A stretch of DNA of 64,000 nt. It comes from Chaunax sp. Z400 (taxonomy: Eukaryota > Chordata > Actinopteri > Lophiiformes > Chaunacidae). The position numbers were made by a program, and so were the translations under genes. Numbering within the stretch: position 1 is the stretch's first letter; each line of letters begins with the position of its first letter. Shown one piece after another: positions 1 to 11,834 of this stretch. The stretch spans positions 12,505,501 through 12,569,500 of the forward strand of contig CM075201.1 in the NCBI GenBank assembly GCA_037577475.1, in the 5' to 3' direction. Below the pieces are notes generated by a model. It was given only the letters and a program-made list of their open reading frames with translations. It had not been told where the DNA came from and did not search any database.

Positions 1-78
1 AAAATTCCCCTCATGGTGAATTTGAGCTCTGCCACTTCTCACGTCACTTGAACTTATCATTTATGTTCTATATGTCAG

Positions 79-1742
79 GGATGTTTGTGGCTACTCAGAG
101 GACAGAGGGCATCTCCACATCTGATCTGATCACTCGTATCGTCCGAGACTATGACATCTATGTTCGACGTAACCTGCAAAGAGGCTACACAGCCCGGGAA
201 CTGAATGTTGGATTCATTAATGTTGGTACATTTAAGTTTAATTAATAGAAAAAAAATGAAAATGTAATAATAATTAGAAATGGTCACTCGTTTTGCCTTT
301 TTCTGGCAGGAGAAGAAATATCGGCTCCAGAACCAGGTGGACAAGATGAAGGAGACGGTCCGTACGGTGGAGGAAAAGTCTAAACACTTTGTATACAAAG
401 TGGAAGAGAAGAGTCAAGACCTCATTCATAAGTGGGAGGAGAAGTCGAGAGAATTCATTGGGAACTTCCTGGAACTCTTTGGACCTGATGGAGCCTGGGC
501 ATGTTTACTTTTACATTATTCCATAAAACACACTAGTTAATGAAGGAAAACAAAAAACCTCTCTTAAACCATAGCAGTGAAAGAATATTTCATTTCTAGG
601 TTGATTTAGTTTCTTACTGGTATTTTTTATATTATTTTGCTTAATGGATATTTAGAACTAATGCAATGTTGTGTGGTTTTGAGGCAACAGTGGACAATCA
701 GTCACAATACCTGGCCAGAAAATCTTCCATAAACCTGCATAAAACTACAAATCGTCAGGTTCACAGTTCGTTTTCTCAAGGATTAATCAAACTAGATATA
801 ATGTTAATTTGTGAGTTTTAGAGGTGGCACTAGGAGGATTATGTTAACTTCCAACAGAGTCAGTTGTTTCCAGTCTCTATGCTAAACTATGCTAACCAGC
901 TGCTCACTCCACTGAATTTCCAAAAATGTCAAATTATTCATTCAAAATAAATTGGTAAATATCAGGTTTTATCAAAGAGCAAATGCTTAATTTCAGGCTC
1001 ACTAAACTGGACAGGAAGTAGTCTTAAGATGTCAGCGTCATTGCATGGCTCAACATGGGCAAAGGGGAAAAAATTGCTTGCTGCTCCCCTTGCACATCTT
1101 TTCTCACAATCATCACTCTGTCAAATCTGACTTCAGACCAGATACTATGCACAACTTACTGTATGGGGATAGTGGTAGCAGAAGGCCTATCTCTAACTTT
1201 TTCTCCATCATGGACACATATTAATAAAGCAACTTACAAATCTTACAATTATTTTCAGATCTTCCCACATTTATAGACATTTATACGTGTTTCGATCTCT
1301 GGCTTAAACAATGGACATTCGGGCACAATAAGAATGGTATTATTATAACCTCTCTGGGTCGCTCTGGCTAATGTGGGAAATAACTTAAGTATAGAACATA
1401 CACAGAACATTTCTTGACAGAATAATACAGTAAACCATTGCAACAAAGCACAACATTACAGCTTAAACTCTCTTCTCTCTTGTTCAGCATGCCATCCAGG
1501 AGAGGAGTGGCCGTATGCTCCAGGCCCTGTCACCTTACTCGTCACCCCGTGGCTCACCCAGCAGCAGTCCCACCAGAAGGCGCTCAGTCTCCCCTGACTC
1601 CTCACCTGACTCCTCACCTGCCTCCACCTCTGTGTCCCCATCGCCCTCCTCTGTCTCCCCTCCCTCTTCCCCTTCCTCACCCAAAAAGGGCAAACGCTCC
1701 TCTTTAAAAGCATCCTCCCCATACCCTAGACATGAACAATGA
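79..1742 (+). CDS. pcyt1a: Choline-phosphate cytidylyltransferase A, C-terminal part (3' end of gene)
   Basis: Rate-limiting enzyme of the CDP-choline pathway: CTP + phosphocholine gives CDP-choline for phosphatidylcholine synthesis, at nuclear and ER membranes. Three exons are visible: 79-221, 310-498, 1488-1742 (stop TGA at 1740); the N-terminal catalytic exons lie before the window. The first carries the end of the catalytic domain, with the family motif QRTEGISTSD and then RIVRDYDIYVRRNLQRGY. The second encodes domain M, the amphipathic lipid-sensing helix, seen as 11-residue repeats (VEEKSKHFVYK, VEEKSQDLIHK, WEEKSREFIGN). The last begins HAIQERSGRMLQALSP and continues as the Ser-Pro-rich phosphorylated tail. 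The exon at 498 joins in frame only if its intron starts with GC (GC-AG intron). The choice of pcyt1a over pcyt1b rests partly on the slc51a neighbour; the proteins are very similar in this part. Confidence 0.9.
845..915 (-). repeat. Fragment of a dispersed teleost repeat (family B)
   Basis: The stretch with TTTCCAGTCTCTATGCTAAA followed by CTATGCTAACCAGCTGCT resembles, in reverse orientation, the repeat also seen at 16087-16335, 57745-57990 and 58996-59120. It lies in the last pcyt1a intron. Family recognised from memory; class not assigned. Confidence 0.45.
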
Positions 1743-1843
1743 GCACATCATACATTGGTCATTTTTATTGGTCTTCTCAGAGGCTATTGGTCATTAGTCT
1801 GGTACATAATATGTCTAAGAAGTCTATATAATGGAAAATTATA

Positions 1844-1849
1844 AATAAA
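1844..1849 (+). terminator. Probable pcyt1a poly(A) signal
   Basis: AATAAA about 100 nt after the pcyt1a stop codon, in an A-rich stretch. The rest of 1743-2600, between pcyt1a and the next gene, shows no convincing coding exon; its last 150 nt are richer in CpG and probably hold the promoter and 5' UTR of the ZDHHC gene. Confidence 0.5.
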
Positions 1850-2600
1850 AACAAAATCCTTATTTTGGCTCATTGAAGTGCAATATATCATAATGTTCAT
1901 AATGTGTTGTTGACTAAAAAAGGGAAAATAAAATAAAAAATTTGCCGGTTTATCATTTGTCTTCTGTCATTTGTTACTCTTCCGTACGTTTAGCCAAATA
2001 CACAACAAATACTCATCCCCCTGCCAAATATACACTCCCTGCTCAGCAAAAAACAAGCTAACATAGAGTAAATATTGGACTTACATTTGGCATCTGGCCC
2101 AAAACATGACACCGAAGTAATCATAAAGTTTTTTCCTAAAAAAGTTGATTTTCATAGAAAGAAAACAAAATGCTAAAAACATGACTTTCAAAAGACTGAT
2201 CTTGTGGAGAGTGCACACCTCTGCCAAGGCTGCATTACGCCCAGCAAATAGAAAAGCGTCTGCCTGCACTGCTGATACCTTTATTGTCAGTGTTTATATC
2301 TGCATAATTATTCTATTTCAGTGCGTTTCAATACCCAAGTAAAAATCTCAATGTAATCTATAATAAGGCAACAGATAATATATCACCAAAGTAACCATAA
2401 CAGGCTATCATTTTCATCTGTCATTGTTTTTCATTGTCTGACGAATCAAATCAATGCACAATGACAGCAATATCAAATTACGCGTGAGAACTACAAACAT
2501 GTCGGCTCACGCTCCCGAGCCTCTGGGCTTCCGTGTTGCTCGTTCATTTAACACAATGAACACAACGTCACCACCAGCTAATGTCCCACACGGATTAAAG

Positions 2601-3890
2601 ATGGCGCCCTCTCATGCGCTGAGGTGCTGCAAACGGGCTCTGAACTGGGTACCTGTCCTGTTTATCAACCTGGTTATCGGTTGGTCTTATTACGCGTACG
2701 TAGTGGAGCTCTGTGTCTGTAAGTATCCTCACTTTAATAAGTATTTAGCCATGGCTGGGCGGATATCTGCTTGTGTTGACAGTTCCGCTATTGCCAACTT
2801 TGAGAAGCTAGTTGAAGTGAGATTTAAAATCATCCCCAGGCAGGTTGCATACTGTGTGTATTCGTCTAAAAACCTCAGGCATTGGCCTGAGTACACTAAA
2901 TCCTTTTGTCTCTGATTTTTTTTAAACTATTGCCATAACCTTCATGCACCTCATTATAATAGTTGTAATATTAGATACAACACATTCATTGCAGTTCAGC
3001 TCAGTCATTTTATTATCCCCGGTAAGAGAACATAGGTAGGCAAACAACAAGGAAAGGAGAGATCGCAGAGTAAAGCGTTAAATGAGTGGACAAGTTAGCT
3101 CTAAAGCTTTTTCCGATCATATGCATGGTCTTATCGGTTTTAAGTTTATTTTCTTATTGTTGTTTCCTAATGTCAGGGTTCGACCTGCAATCTCTATTAT
3201 GACACATTTATATTATTTTGAAATAAATATATTTATTATGTCCAGCCACAAACGAAGGGGGGTAGGTATCACAGGCCCATTTCTAAAAACGTTGGGACAT
3301 TATCTCAAACCTAAATCTAAATGAAGTTGAAAACAGTATAGAAATGAAATATTTAATGTTCAAACTGCGGTTCAGTGAAATGTGCCCTTAGTATTTTAAT
3401 TGATGTTTGAGCCAAACATGGAATCCAGTTTTAATGTTAAGCACACATAAGTAAGATGGTCTTGATGTGTTTTTCAACATTTATGCATTGGATCAGTTGT
3501 GTGTGCCATGACATGCACCGTCCCCTCACTCACAGCTTCTTTTATATTTTTTGTTTGAGCCAAGAACTGATGATACCACTATCATCAGCTCCATTATGAA
3601 AGCAGACTGTAGTTATGTGTGTAAATCAGTGGCTGTGTTCAGGACAGGGACATCCCTGCTGCTTAAACAAAGCTCTCTGTCATGGGTGGGTCGCTGTTGG
3701 CAGTGCCAGGCTGCTGCCGCATGGTGTGAGAAAGGGGTGGGTATGAATAGTCATGCATTCTTAGACCTTTTATTTATTATTTTTTTCTTTGCCTTATCTA
3801 GATACAATCTCAAATAATGCAGAACGAAGTAAGTGGTAACTCCTACCATGTCAGTAATTCATATCAAAGATTATGTCAGGGATGCAATTG

Positions 3891-3940
<50 letters not shown>

Positions 3941-6900
3941 AGTCGGCTGTTTGGTCATTTTTCACATTTTCCTCGCCATGTTTATATGGTCCTACTGGAA
4001 AACTATCTGGTCCAGACCAGAAAGACCCTCACAAGCGGTAAGTCAAAGGTGTGCGTCTGTCAAAGCTCATCATTCAGCAAAAAAAGAAAAAGAAAAAAAA
4101 AAAGGAAAAGCTTTCCCACAAATATTTCCTATTTTCATGCTTTGAGGGAAGGATTCGGGAAATATACAAATATAGAAAACTCAAAAATCCACCAAAAAAA
4201 CCCTCCTCACTCCAGTCTTTTTTCCTCCTGTCAGTTCGGTCTGCCCAGAACAGAGAAGGAGCTGTTTGAGCGAGAGGAGAGAGCGGAGACGCAACAAGAG
4301 ATTCTGAAGAAAGTGGCGAGGAATTTGCCCGTGTTTACACGCACAGCAGGAGGAGGTGAGGTTACCAGCACAGCAGCAAGACTGATGTTGGCTTCCTTTT
4401 TTTTTTTTGACACCTAGTAAACCATCTGGGGAAACTGCTACTGTTGTTACCGATGCCTCTTACAAAGACAGAGGTTCTCAGAAACATACGTCATCGTTCA
4501 GCTTGTCCCTCTTACACAACATCAAATGCAGCAACACTGATAACATTGCGTAAATGTGTTGCTACATTATTTCTTCTCCTTTTTGGCTTAAAAGTGCAAC
4601 ACTTTAAGTATTCTAGGACATAGAATATAGAACCCAAAGTATCAGAAGGGTTGATTGGCCTCAGGTGCACCTCATCATCTCTACAGGCCGCACCGTTACT
4701 CATCAGCAGTAACAATCTCACTCCATTGGTTTCAAAGGGACGTTTGAAAATACAATTTATATGAAATATGTCACAGTACACCTCATTCTCGTTGTGTTGC
4801 AATATCGGCTACCATGTCATTCACTGTGACGGAGCACGTTTCTATTCAAAAGCATGTGTGTGTCGAAGAAGCAATAGTTATCCATTATAGTACCTCAATG
4901 ATTCTGCTTTCATTTTCTCTAACCAGCCGTCCGATACTGTGACCACTGTCAGATAATCAAACCTGACCGCTGCCATCACTGCTCCACCTGTGAGATGTGA
5001 GTGTTGCTTTCACGAAATAATGAAAATTCATCACTTTTCCCTTTCATTTTTACATTTTTTTTTTTACTTTGTTCCCTTTCTTCTCATGCACTTGCATGTG
5101 TTTCTTGGTAACGGAATAGTGAAATATCTGCAGTGTTTTAAAAAAAAAAAGTATATTTATTGATTTTTTTTGTTTGTTTGTTTTAACACTCAATAGAAAC
5201 AAAATGAAAAAAAGCAACAAAAACAGTACAGAATGTGTGTATGAGCCGAGAACTCAGTGTTTACACATTATATATATATATATATATATATAAATTTGAC
5301 AAATAATTATGAGGCAGGTTTCACTCAAATATCTACAGTGTTAACATGCACAGTACTAGTCGGTACTAATAGGCTGTGTGTTTTTTCTTGTGTTTTTTGT
5401 TTTTCAAGGTGTGTGCTGAAAATGGACCATCACTGCCCCTGGTAGGCTTTCCTCATGTAGCTGTGCATTTAAGCTATTTGCATTCCATCAGGACCCCAAT
5501 GTGCCTTTTAAGAAAGCATTGAGAAATAAACAGAATTCACTTGTCTGTTTTTCAGGGTGAATAATTGTGTTGGATTCTCAAACTACAAGTTCTTTGTGTT
5601 GTTCTTGGCCTACGCCTCACTCTACTGTTTAGTCATTTGTGCGACAGTCATCCAGTATTTCATCAAATTCTGGACCGTAAGTACCTAAACTTCCTCTTTT
5701 CTTCTTTAAAAGTGCATATTAAGCCTGTGAATGCTTGCTGTGGTTGTGGTGTATTAAAGGTTCTTATACTCAAGAGATCAGCGGCCTTGGTTTTTGAAAA
5801 CCGTTGACAAGCGTTGCGTAAAAGTTACAACGTTGTAGAAATATTACCGTGCTGGACAAAAGTAAAAGTTGTTCTCGAATTTGATCAAAAAATGAAGAGC
5901 AGTAAGGCTGTAATGGTGCATTGTGATCAGCATCATAAAGATATTTACCAGTTGGTCTACAAGTGTGTCACGTAATCGCTGATCAGGGACTCGTCTTCAG
6001 CCTGCTGCTTTGTCTAAGACAATGGTTCCTGTCACTTAGTCCAATGGTGAAGGAGTATATTGTTGTAGAGTATCGTTACAAAAAGTATCCAAGTACCCAC
6101 ACAAAATAGTATTCAATATGAAAATTCTAAACTATACAAATTTAAATGTTTAATATTTGACTTTAAATTGTCAACTAAAAAGGCTGTTTTTTCCATAGAA
6201 ATCTATATCTTACTATCTTTTCAGAACATTCATTTTCTGTAACTGCGTATCCTGTGTAGGGTCGTTGAGGGGCTGGAGCCTATCCCAGCTGACTTTGGGT
6301 GGGGGCAGGGTTCACCCTGGACAACATAGAAAGACAAACAACCATTCTCACTCACATTCACGCCTATGGTCAATTTACAGTCACCAGTTCACCTCTACTG
6401 CATGTGTTGGGCGGCGGGAGGAAGCCGGAGAACCCGGAGGGAACCCACGCTGTGATGTGGGGAGAACATGCAAACTCCACACAGAGGAGTCCCAGGTCCC
6501 CATGTTGGATTTGAACACAGGACCTTCTTGCTGTGAGGCAACAGCGCCACCCACCGCTCCACTGTGCCGCCCTATTCAGAGCATGAAGATTTATCCTGTA
6601 AATCATAAAAAAAAAAAGTCCTGGATCTGCATCCGGATACAGATCTGCCTTGAAATACAATCAGTTCTTCTTTAGCCCAACGTCAGTCCCTCCTCAAAAT
6701 CTCACCAAAATCCGTTTGTATTTGCTTGAGGGATTTTGTACACAAACGAACAAGCAGAAAAACATGAGAGATCTCATAATTAACTCTGTTGGTCGAGGTA
6801 ATAATGGATGAGGCAAAGGTGAATTTTCCACCTCTGTCCGTTGTGAGGTTAAGATTGACATGAGGACAAGAAATACTCTTTACGGCATGACACTTATCTG

Positions 6901-8458
6901 TCTTTTTTTCCCCCTCACTCTGAAGAAACAGCTACCTGACACGCATGCCAAGTTCCACATCTTGTTTCTGTTTTTCGTGGCCGCCCTGTTCTGCATCAGC
7001 ATCCTGTCACTTCTCAGCTACCATCTGTGGCTTGTGGGAAAGAACAGGACCACTATAGGTAGCTATAAAAAATATGCTCTTCATTTCAACTCATTATATC
7101 CTTTTACAAGTCACCACTACTAACTTATGTTTTCATATTCATCTCCAGAGGCTTTCAGGGCTCCTGTCTTCACAAATGGTCCAGATAAAAATGGGTTCTC
7201 TTTAGGCTTTAAGCGAAATGTAGCTGAGGTGTTTGGAGACCAAGGAAAGTTCTGGATGTTTCCTGTTTTCTCAAGGTGAATTTGCTCCGGCCTGATGTAA
7301 CGGCAGCTATCCATCACCTTGGCACAATGATGCAGAGAAATAGACAGCACCACTGTTTTATCTACACTGTGCTAAAGGCTAACAAGGCTTTACATTAGCA
7401 AATATATACATTTCAAGTTCTTTTAATGGAGCATAGAAAATTTAAAAAGTACAATTAACCCTGGATGTTCCAGTGCTAACATGTTCATTAATGGTGTCTT
7501 TATTTCTATTTTATTAGTCTGGGAGATGGGCAGTCCTTTGTTACTAGATTGGTGCACATAGATCCTGAACAGGTGAACAGTGTCCTCCAGCAAAATGGCA
7601 AAAGGTGAGTATTGATTATTATAGTCTTATTGAGTATTATGTTGTTGTTTTTTTTACCCCCCACCCCAACATAAAATGGATCCAGTTGTCAGTATGTTCG
7701 TCTGTAATCAGCTTTTTTGTCCAGAGCATATCTTGTAACCTACATACTAGCTTCACCAAATTTTAAACACATATCAGTCTTATTACATAGTTGCGCCTTT
7801 TGATATTTTGGATTTCATACTAATTTTATTTTGTGTGGTTTCCATGGAAACATTGTTTTAGGTGACTCTGAAGGGTGACTGATTTTTTCTGGCGCATGTC
7901 TCGCAAACTATACCTTCCAGCTTCACCAAAACATGCATAAATAAACCGTGATAACGACTTAAGCCATTCATATTTTCATTTATCTACAAATCTTATTTTT
8001 GGAGTTTCCCACGGAAAGTTGAGAGGTTGGTCATCTTCTCCATAGCATATATCCTAAAAAAATAACCCTACACTACTCTAGGCTCACCAAAGGAATGGAG
8101 GATGTCATATACTGATGCATTGGGGGATGTTGCTGATATGCCATCTTCAGACAGTTCATCTTTCATACATCTCAAGTATTTAATCAGTTTCCTTTCAGTT
8201 TTGGTTGCTGTGCTTGAATTTGTGATGTGACTTCAATTACAGCCCTGCTGATGAGCAGACCAACGCCTGTCTGCATGCCAACAGTGTACATACAGTGGAC
8301 AACGGCAAACAGAAAAGCGGTATGCTGTTGTCTTTGCTCATTTTCGTCTTTGCATTACAGCATATTATTTTGTTATTACCGTACTTTGCTGAGTCGTCTT
8401 TTGTTTCCTTTCAGACGGAGGCCATATGGTCTCAGTGACTGTGGAGGGTGAGCCGTAA
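2601..8458 (+). CDS. zdhhc20: ZDHHC20-type palmitoyltransferase
   Basis: Integral-membrane S-acyltransferase that moves palmitate from palmitoyl-CoA to protein cysteines. Twelve exons: 2601-2718, 3802-3828, 3943-4037, 4235-4355, 4927-4996, 5409-5441, 5556-5676, 6926-7058, 7149-7275, 7518-7604, 8243-8319, 8415-8458; total 1053 nt, 350 residues. The start MAPSHALRCCKRALNWVPVL was chosen over the upstream in-frame ATG at 2454 because it matches the family N-terminus and has a strong Kozak context (AAAGATGG). Two membrane segments precede a zinc-binding CRD (YCDHCQIIKPDRCHHC) with the catalytic DHHC at about residues 150-153 (KMDHHCPWVNNC), followed by two more membrane segments and the TTxE-type motif (RTTIEAFRAPVF). 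SLGDGQSFVTRLVHIDPEQ and the ending MVSVTVEGEP resemble ZDHHC20 rather than ZDHHC2 or ZDHHC15. The a or b ohnolog cannot be decided here. Confidence 0.9.
3802..3828 (+). other. zdhhc20: 27-nt microexon of the ZDHHC20-type gene
   Basis: Too short for ORF finding. It sits between TTATCTAG and GTAAGT. With the T left by exon 1 and the TC opening exon 3 it reads YTISNNAERI, filling the short loop between ELCV and GCLVIFHIF where family members have an insert of similar length. Phases fit on both sides. Confidence 0.82.
3895..3937 (+). repeat. (CT)n microsatellite serving as a splice polypyrimidine tract
   Basis: Uninterrupted CT dinucleotides that end five bases before the acceptor AG of zdhhc20 exon 3 (sequence CTCAACAG, exon at 3943). 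The repeat therefore supplies the whole pyrimidine tract of this splice site. Confidence 0.9.
5268..5292 (+). repeat. (TA)n simple repeat
   Basis: TA dinucleotide run in the zdhhc20 intron between the exons ending at 4996 and starting at 5409. Confidence 0.85.
6231..6572 (+). repeat. Dispersed teleost repeat (family C)
   Basis: Contains the series GGCTGGAGCCTATCCCAGCT, CATTCACGCCTATGGTCAAT, GAGGAAGCCGGAGAACCCGG and GGACCTTCTTGCTGTGAGGC, the order seen in a very common teleost interspersed repeat. Lies in a zdhhc20 intron. A shorter copy in the other orientation is at 32645-32770. Class not assigned. Confidence 0.75.
6630..6815 (+). repeat. Degenerate dispersed repeat (family A)
   Basis: Diverged copy with the CACCAAAATCCG stretch, a run of AAACGAACAAGCAG type and the ending GTTGGTCGAGGTAAT. 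It adjoins the family C copy. Better copies are at 14640-14800, 24965-25205, 33019-33222 and 34030-34210. Confidence 0.4.
7690..8100 (+). repeat. Three imperfect direct repeats of about 150-170 nt in an intron
   Basis: The pattern CAT(A)ATCT..CNAACNTA...CTTCACCAAA recurs near 7725-7760, 7895-7935 and 8045-8095, with partly similar sequence between. This is internal tandem structure, probably of a degraded mobile element, in the intron before zdhhc20 exon 11. Confidence 0.45.
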
Positions 8459-8543
8459 CAGGTGTGTAGACATCAACACTGTTGAGTTCTGTGTGTTTAT
8501 CTTCCTCCTATGTTCATTTGTACTTGGTTGGCTGTTGCTGCAG

Positions 8544-8761
8544 GTCTCAGGTACTTCAGTAAAGAGCTTCTTAACTATGATGCCTTAAACCAGGAGCCTC
8601 AGCACCTGCAGGAGCCGTCCTCCACCCTCATCCTCCATATAGCCTGCTTCATACCAGCAACACAACACTACTGTTATGATCTCAACAGAGACTGTACAGC
8701 AACCTCAGAGGCTGCACTGGTCTGCAGCAGAGATGATTCACAGGGTTTCTCTTTGTTTTGA
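8544..8761 (+). other. zdhhc20: Possible alternative last exon of the ZDHHC20-type gene
   Basis: Exon 12 contains a second good donor (GAGG|GTGAGC, exon end 8447) eleven bases before its stop-containing end. A good acceptor at 8541-8543 (GTTGCTGCAG) joins in the right phase to a frame open for 72 codons, beginning GLRYFSKELLNYDALNQEP and ending at the TGA at 8759. Used together these give a 419-residue isoform. No homology to this tail was recognised; it may equally be 3' UTR. Confidence 0.35.
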
Positions 8762-8792
8762 GCCAAAGTCTTTCAAATGTTTTGTTTTTTTA

Positions 8793-8795
<3 letters not shown>

Positions 8796-8824
<29 letters not shown>
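8796..8824 (+). repeat. (ATT)n microsatellite
   Basis: Trinucleotide run shortly after the end of the zdhhc20 coding region. Confidence 0.85.
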
Positions 8825-9754
8825 CTAAAAACCTCTGGGACTGCTCTTTGATTCTTGAGCCAGTGTATCTGTGCTTATCTGTGTGGAATAATCACATTAT
8901 GCATTTCAATAGTGAACCCTCCTGTGTGTTTTAATCATGAATTAATAACTAAGTCTGACTATTTGATGGAGTGCGGTGGGAGTCACCAATGTGAGAGTTG
9001 TATGAAAAATACGAAAAAATATACAAAATACTGAAACATTTCAACACTGTCAACATTATGTTCAATAGATATCAGGTTTAAACTCAAGCACAGTAAAAAA
9101 TATAAAGACCAGAAGTCATCAAATTGTCTAATTCAGTTTACTTTTTACATGAAATATGTATAGATGTTGATGTTTACATTTTTGATCTATTTATTGTTTC
9201 AGGTTTTTAGATAGGTGACACACCGCAAGCTTAAAATGCGAGGATCAAATCTAGTTTAACTGAAGTTAAAATGGTCTCATCTTTATTTCAAACACAGCCA
9301 ATAGATTTCCTATAAGGCAGTTATTACCAATACGATTGCCGTTTTTTTATTGCACTATAAATATTTTTAATTTATTCTCAAGCTCTTAATATAAATGATC
9401 TATCAGTGTTTGTTGATTTTATTGTATTTGTTTATTGAGTTTTGCTAAAAAGGTATTGACAGTCTTGCTTGTCCTCTTCAATAACTCCATACCATGTTTT
9501 CTCTTACATGATTGATTGTTTGCCGCAGTATGTTTGTTTTTAAACGATTCAGTCTTTATTCGGAATGCAAAGGATTCAACCTGTGTTCTTTCCGTTTGTC
9601 TTTTCCAATTTGATGATAACATTTATTTGAAAGTCGGAAAGTAAAAGCACAAAGTGAAACGTTACTAAACCCGAGGGACATTTGATCCGCTGTGTCCTCC
9701 AGCCTGAACCAGTTTAGATAAGATGGACGTTATAACCTGTGATGAAGGAGCAGG

Positions 9755-9788
<34 letters not shown>

Positions 9789-11834
9789 TGTCATTATACA
9801 AGACATTCCTTCGAGTTGAAATGACGCACAGTGATCAGTAGATAATGATATTACTCACTGAGTGGCAGAACATGTGAATGTACTCACAGTAGTTGAATGA
9901 GTAACTGACTGAACCGAGCAGCTGGAGATGATCAGCCTGTACCTGTAAGGACCTTTTAATGATGCAGGTTGATCTTCATTATTCTGGAACAATAAATGTG
10001 ATTCCCCATCTTGTACGTTGGTGCACTGTGATTTGTAACAAATTAGACAAATTAGACAAATCCTTGCGTCTCTGTGACTATGGATGACTGCCACACCCTT
10101 TCACAAGTCTATCATCACCAGTGTAAACTACAGCACAAACGTGCCCAGATTCTAGTCAAACGATGTGTCTGATATGACTTCTGATGATAATGCATTTATG
10201 ATAGTGTGCTAAAAATGTATTCTAAATCTAAATACAGTATACATACATTACATCATACAATATATGCCTATTGTCTAGCACCACCAGCTGGTTAACATAT
10301 TTGGCTTTAGTTAAATTTCTGATGGATAAAACGAGGTGTCGTCATTCATGTTCTCCTCAGGATCAGTTGCAGTTGTGGTAATCCCACAACCTTTCACCTA
10401 AAGCCATCAATACCGCTGTAGTTTGTCTTTGGTGCTAGTTTTAAAATGTCAGAATGCTAACATGCTAAACTGGTCAAACACACTATAGTAAGATACCAGC
10501 ATGTTAGCACGCTGACACGTAGCATTTACAGTACCTCAGCCTCAAGGAGAAGCTAACATGACTGAAGCCTTGTTAAATCTGAAGCTGCTTCTGGAGCTCA
10601 GAAATGTGTGGCCACAGAGAAAAGAATGTCACCATATTTTTGTAATGTTCTTTAATATTTATTAACGTAAAGGAAATTCAGTGTTGGATATTCCGGCCTA
10701 AAACAATTGTAGAAGAGCATTCAGGATTTTAGTGCTATGATATAGGCCTTACATGTAGTTTACAGAGTTAGTTGACACGAGACTTCACTCTTGTACAAAG
10801 ATCATTAACGTTTGACTCTATTGACATGCTCTGACAAGTGATACCTATTAACCTTTTGTCTGGCACAGGAACAATAAGAGCGGGGAGCAGGTCTGGCATC
10901 CTAGCTGAGGGGAGGTGAACGACCTCAGTGCTGTTCACCTGTTCACATCAATGCAGCCAATAAAGTCCTCAAAACTGGCAACACTCACACTATTTGAACC
11001 GCTTTATAATTATCCAGCATTTTTAAAAATCATCAATCTCTAGTTTAAATTTATTTATTTAGTTGTCTCACTTTTATCTACCCTAATGCTGACATTCTGG
11101 ACTGCACAAATGACGAACAACGTTTATTCTGCACTCAATTAGTGTGAGTGAAATAATCTGGATACAACTTTCATTTAATCCAACCTCTGACTGTAGCCTT
11201 TAAAAAGCAGTTTTTGAGGAAGTCTTCAGATCCCTCGGTAAAAGTAGTAATACTATACTGTGAAAATACAAATAAAATCCTGCATTAAAAGCCTTAAGTA
11301 TTGAAGCATTGTCAGACGATGGGCTTTACAATTCAAAATGAAAGCACTCATTGAGCAGGAAAATGTTCCCAGTCAGTGTTCTACTTTTCTGTGTAATGCT
11401 ATCTTTATTATATTTTTTTTATACCCTTTCATATTTACTGCATGGGAAGGAAGCAACACACCCTGTCAAAGTTCACCTCTGCTGACACAACCATTGAGTC
11501 TCACCCTATTAACTAAAACTTTGACCTTGGTGTTATTTTGATTTTATTGTGACTTAACTCTGTGAATGAATGAGCAACACTCATGGAATCGTTCTCATAA
11601 ACGTTGAAGCTCTGAGCCTGTCGTGGCACCTTCACTTCTTAAAAGTCACCTAAAGGGTAAAGTGCACCTGGAATCCACTGACAGACACTGCAATGCAAAG
11701 GGAGTCCGATTAATTCGACAGTTTCAACTTAATGATTAGGGAGTTTGCTACATTAATATCTGTTAGAAGGAGTTTAATTGTCTAGACCACATTTGGTCAG
11801 TTTGTAAATTTCTCAAGAGGAATATCTACTCACC
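8825..11834. other. Gene-free interval between zdhhc20 and slc51a
   Basis: AT-rich sequence with no recognisable exon. It holds a (GT)n run at 9759-9785, a dispersed repeat at about 10250-10570 and an AATAAA at 10959-10964 that may end a long zdhhc20 3' UTR. Just before 11835 the slc51a start has an ideal Kozak context (CACCATGG). Confidence 0.5.
10250..10570 (+). repeat. Dispersed teleost repeat with GCTAACATGCTAAA units
   Basis: Contains GAATGCTAACATGCTAAACT, then ACCAGCATGTTAGCACGCTG and ends near AAGCTAACATGACTGAAGCC, a combination common in teleost intergenic DNA. Ends and class were not determined. Confidence 0.45.

Noticed and set aside
2601..8458. Calling the ZDHHC gene zdhhc19 because human ZDHHC19 neighbours SLC51A and PCYT1A
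   Set aside because: The N-terminus, CRD and C-terminal motifs are of the ZDHHC20/15/2 group and do not resemble ZDHHC19.
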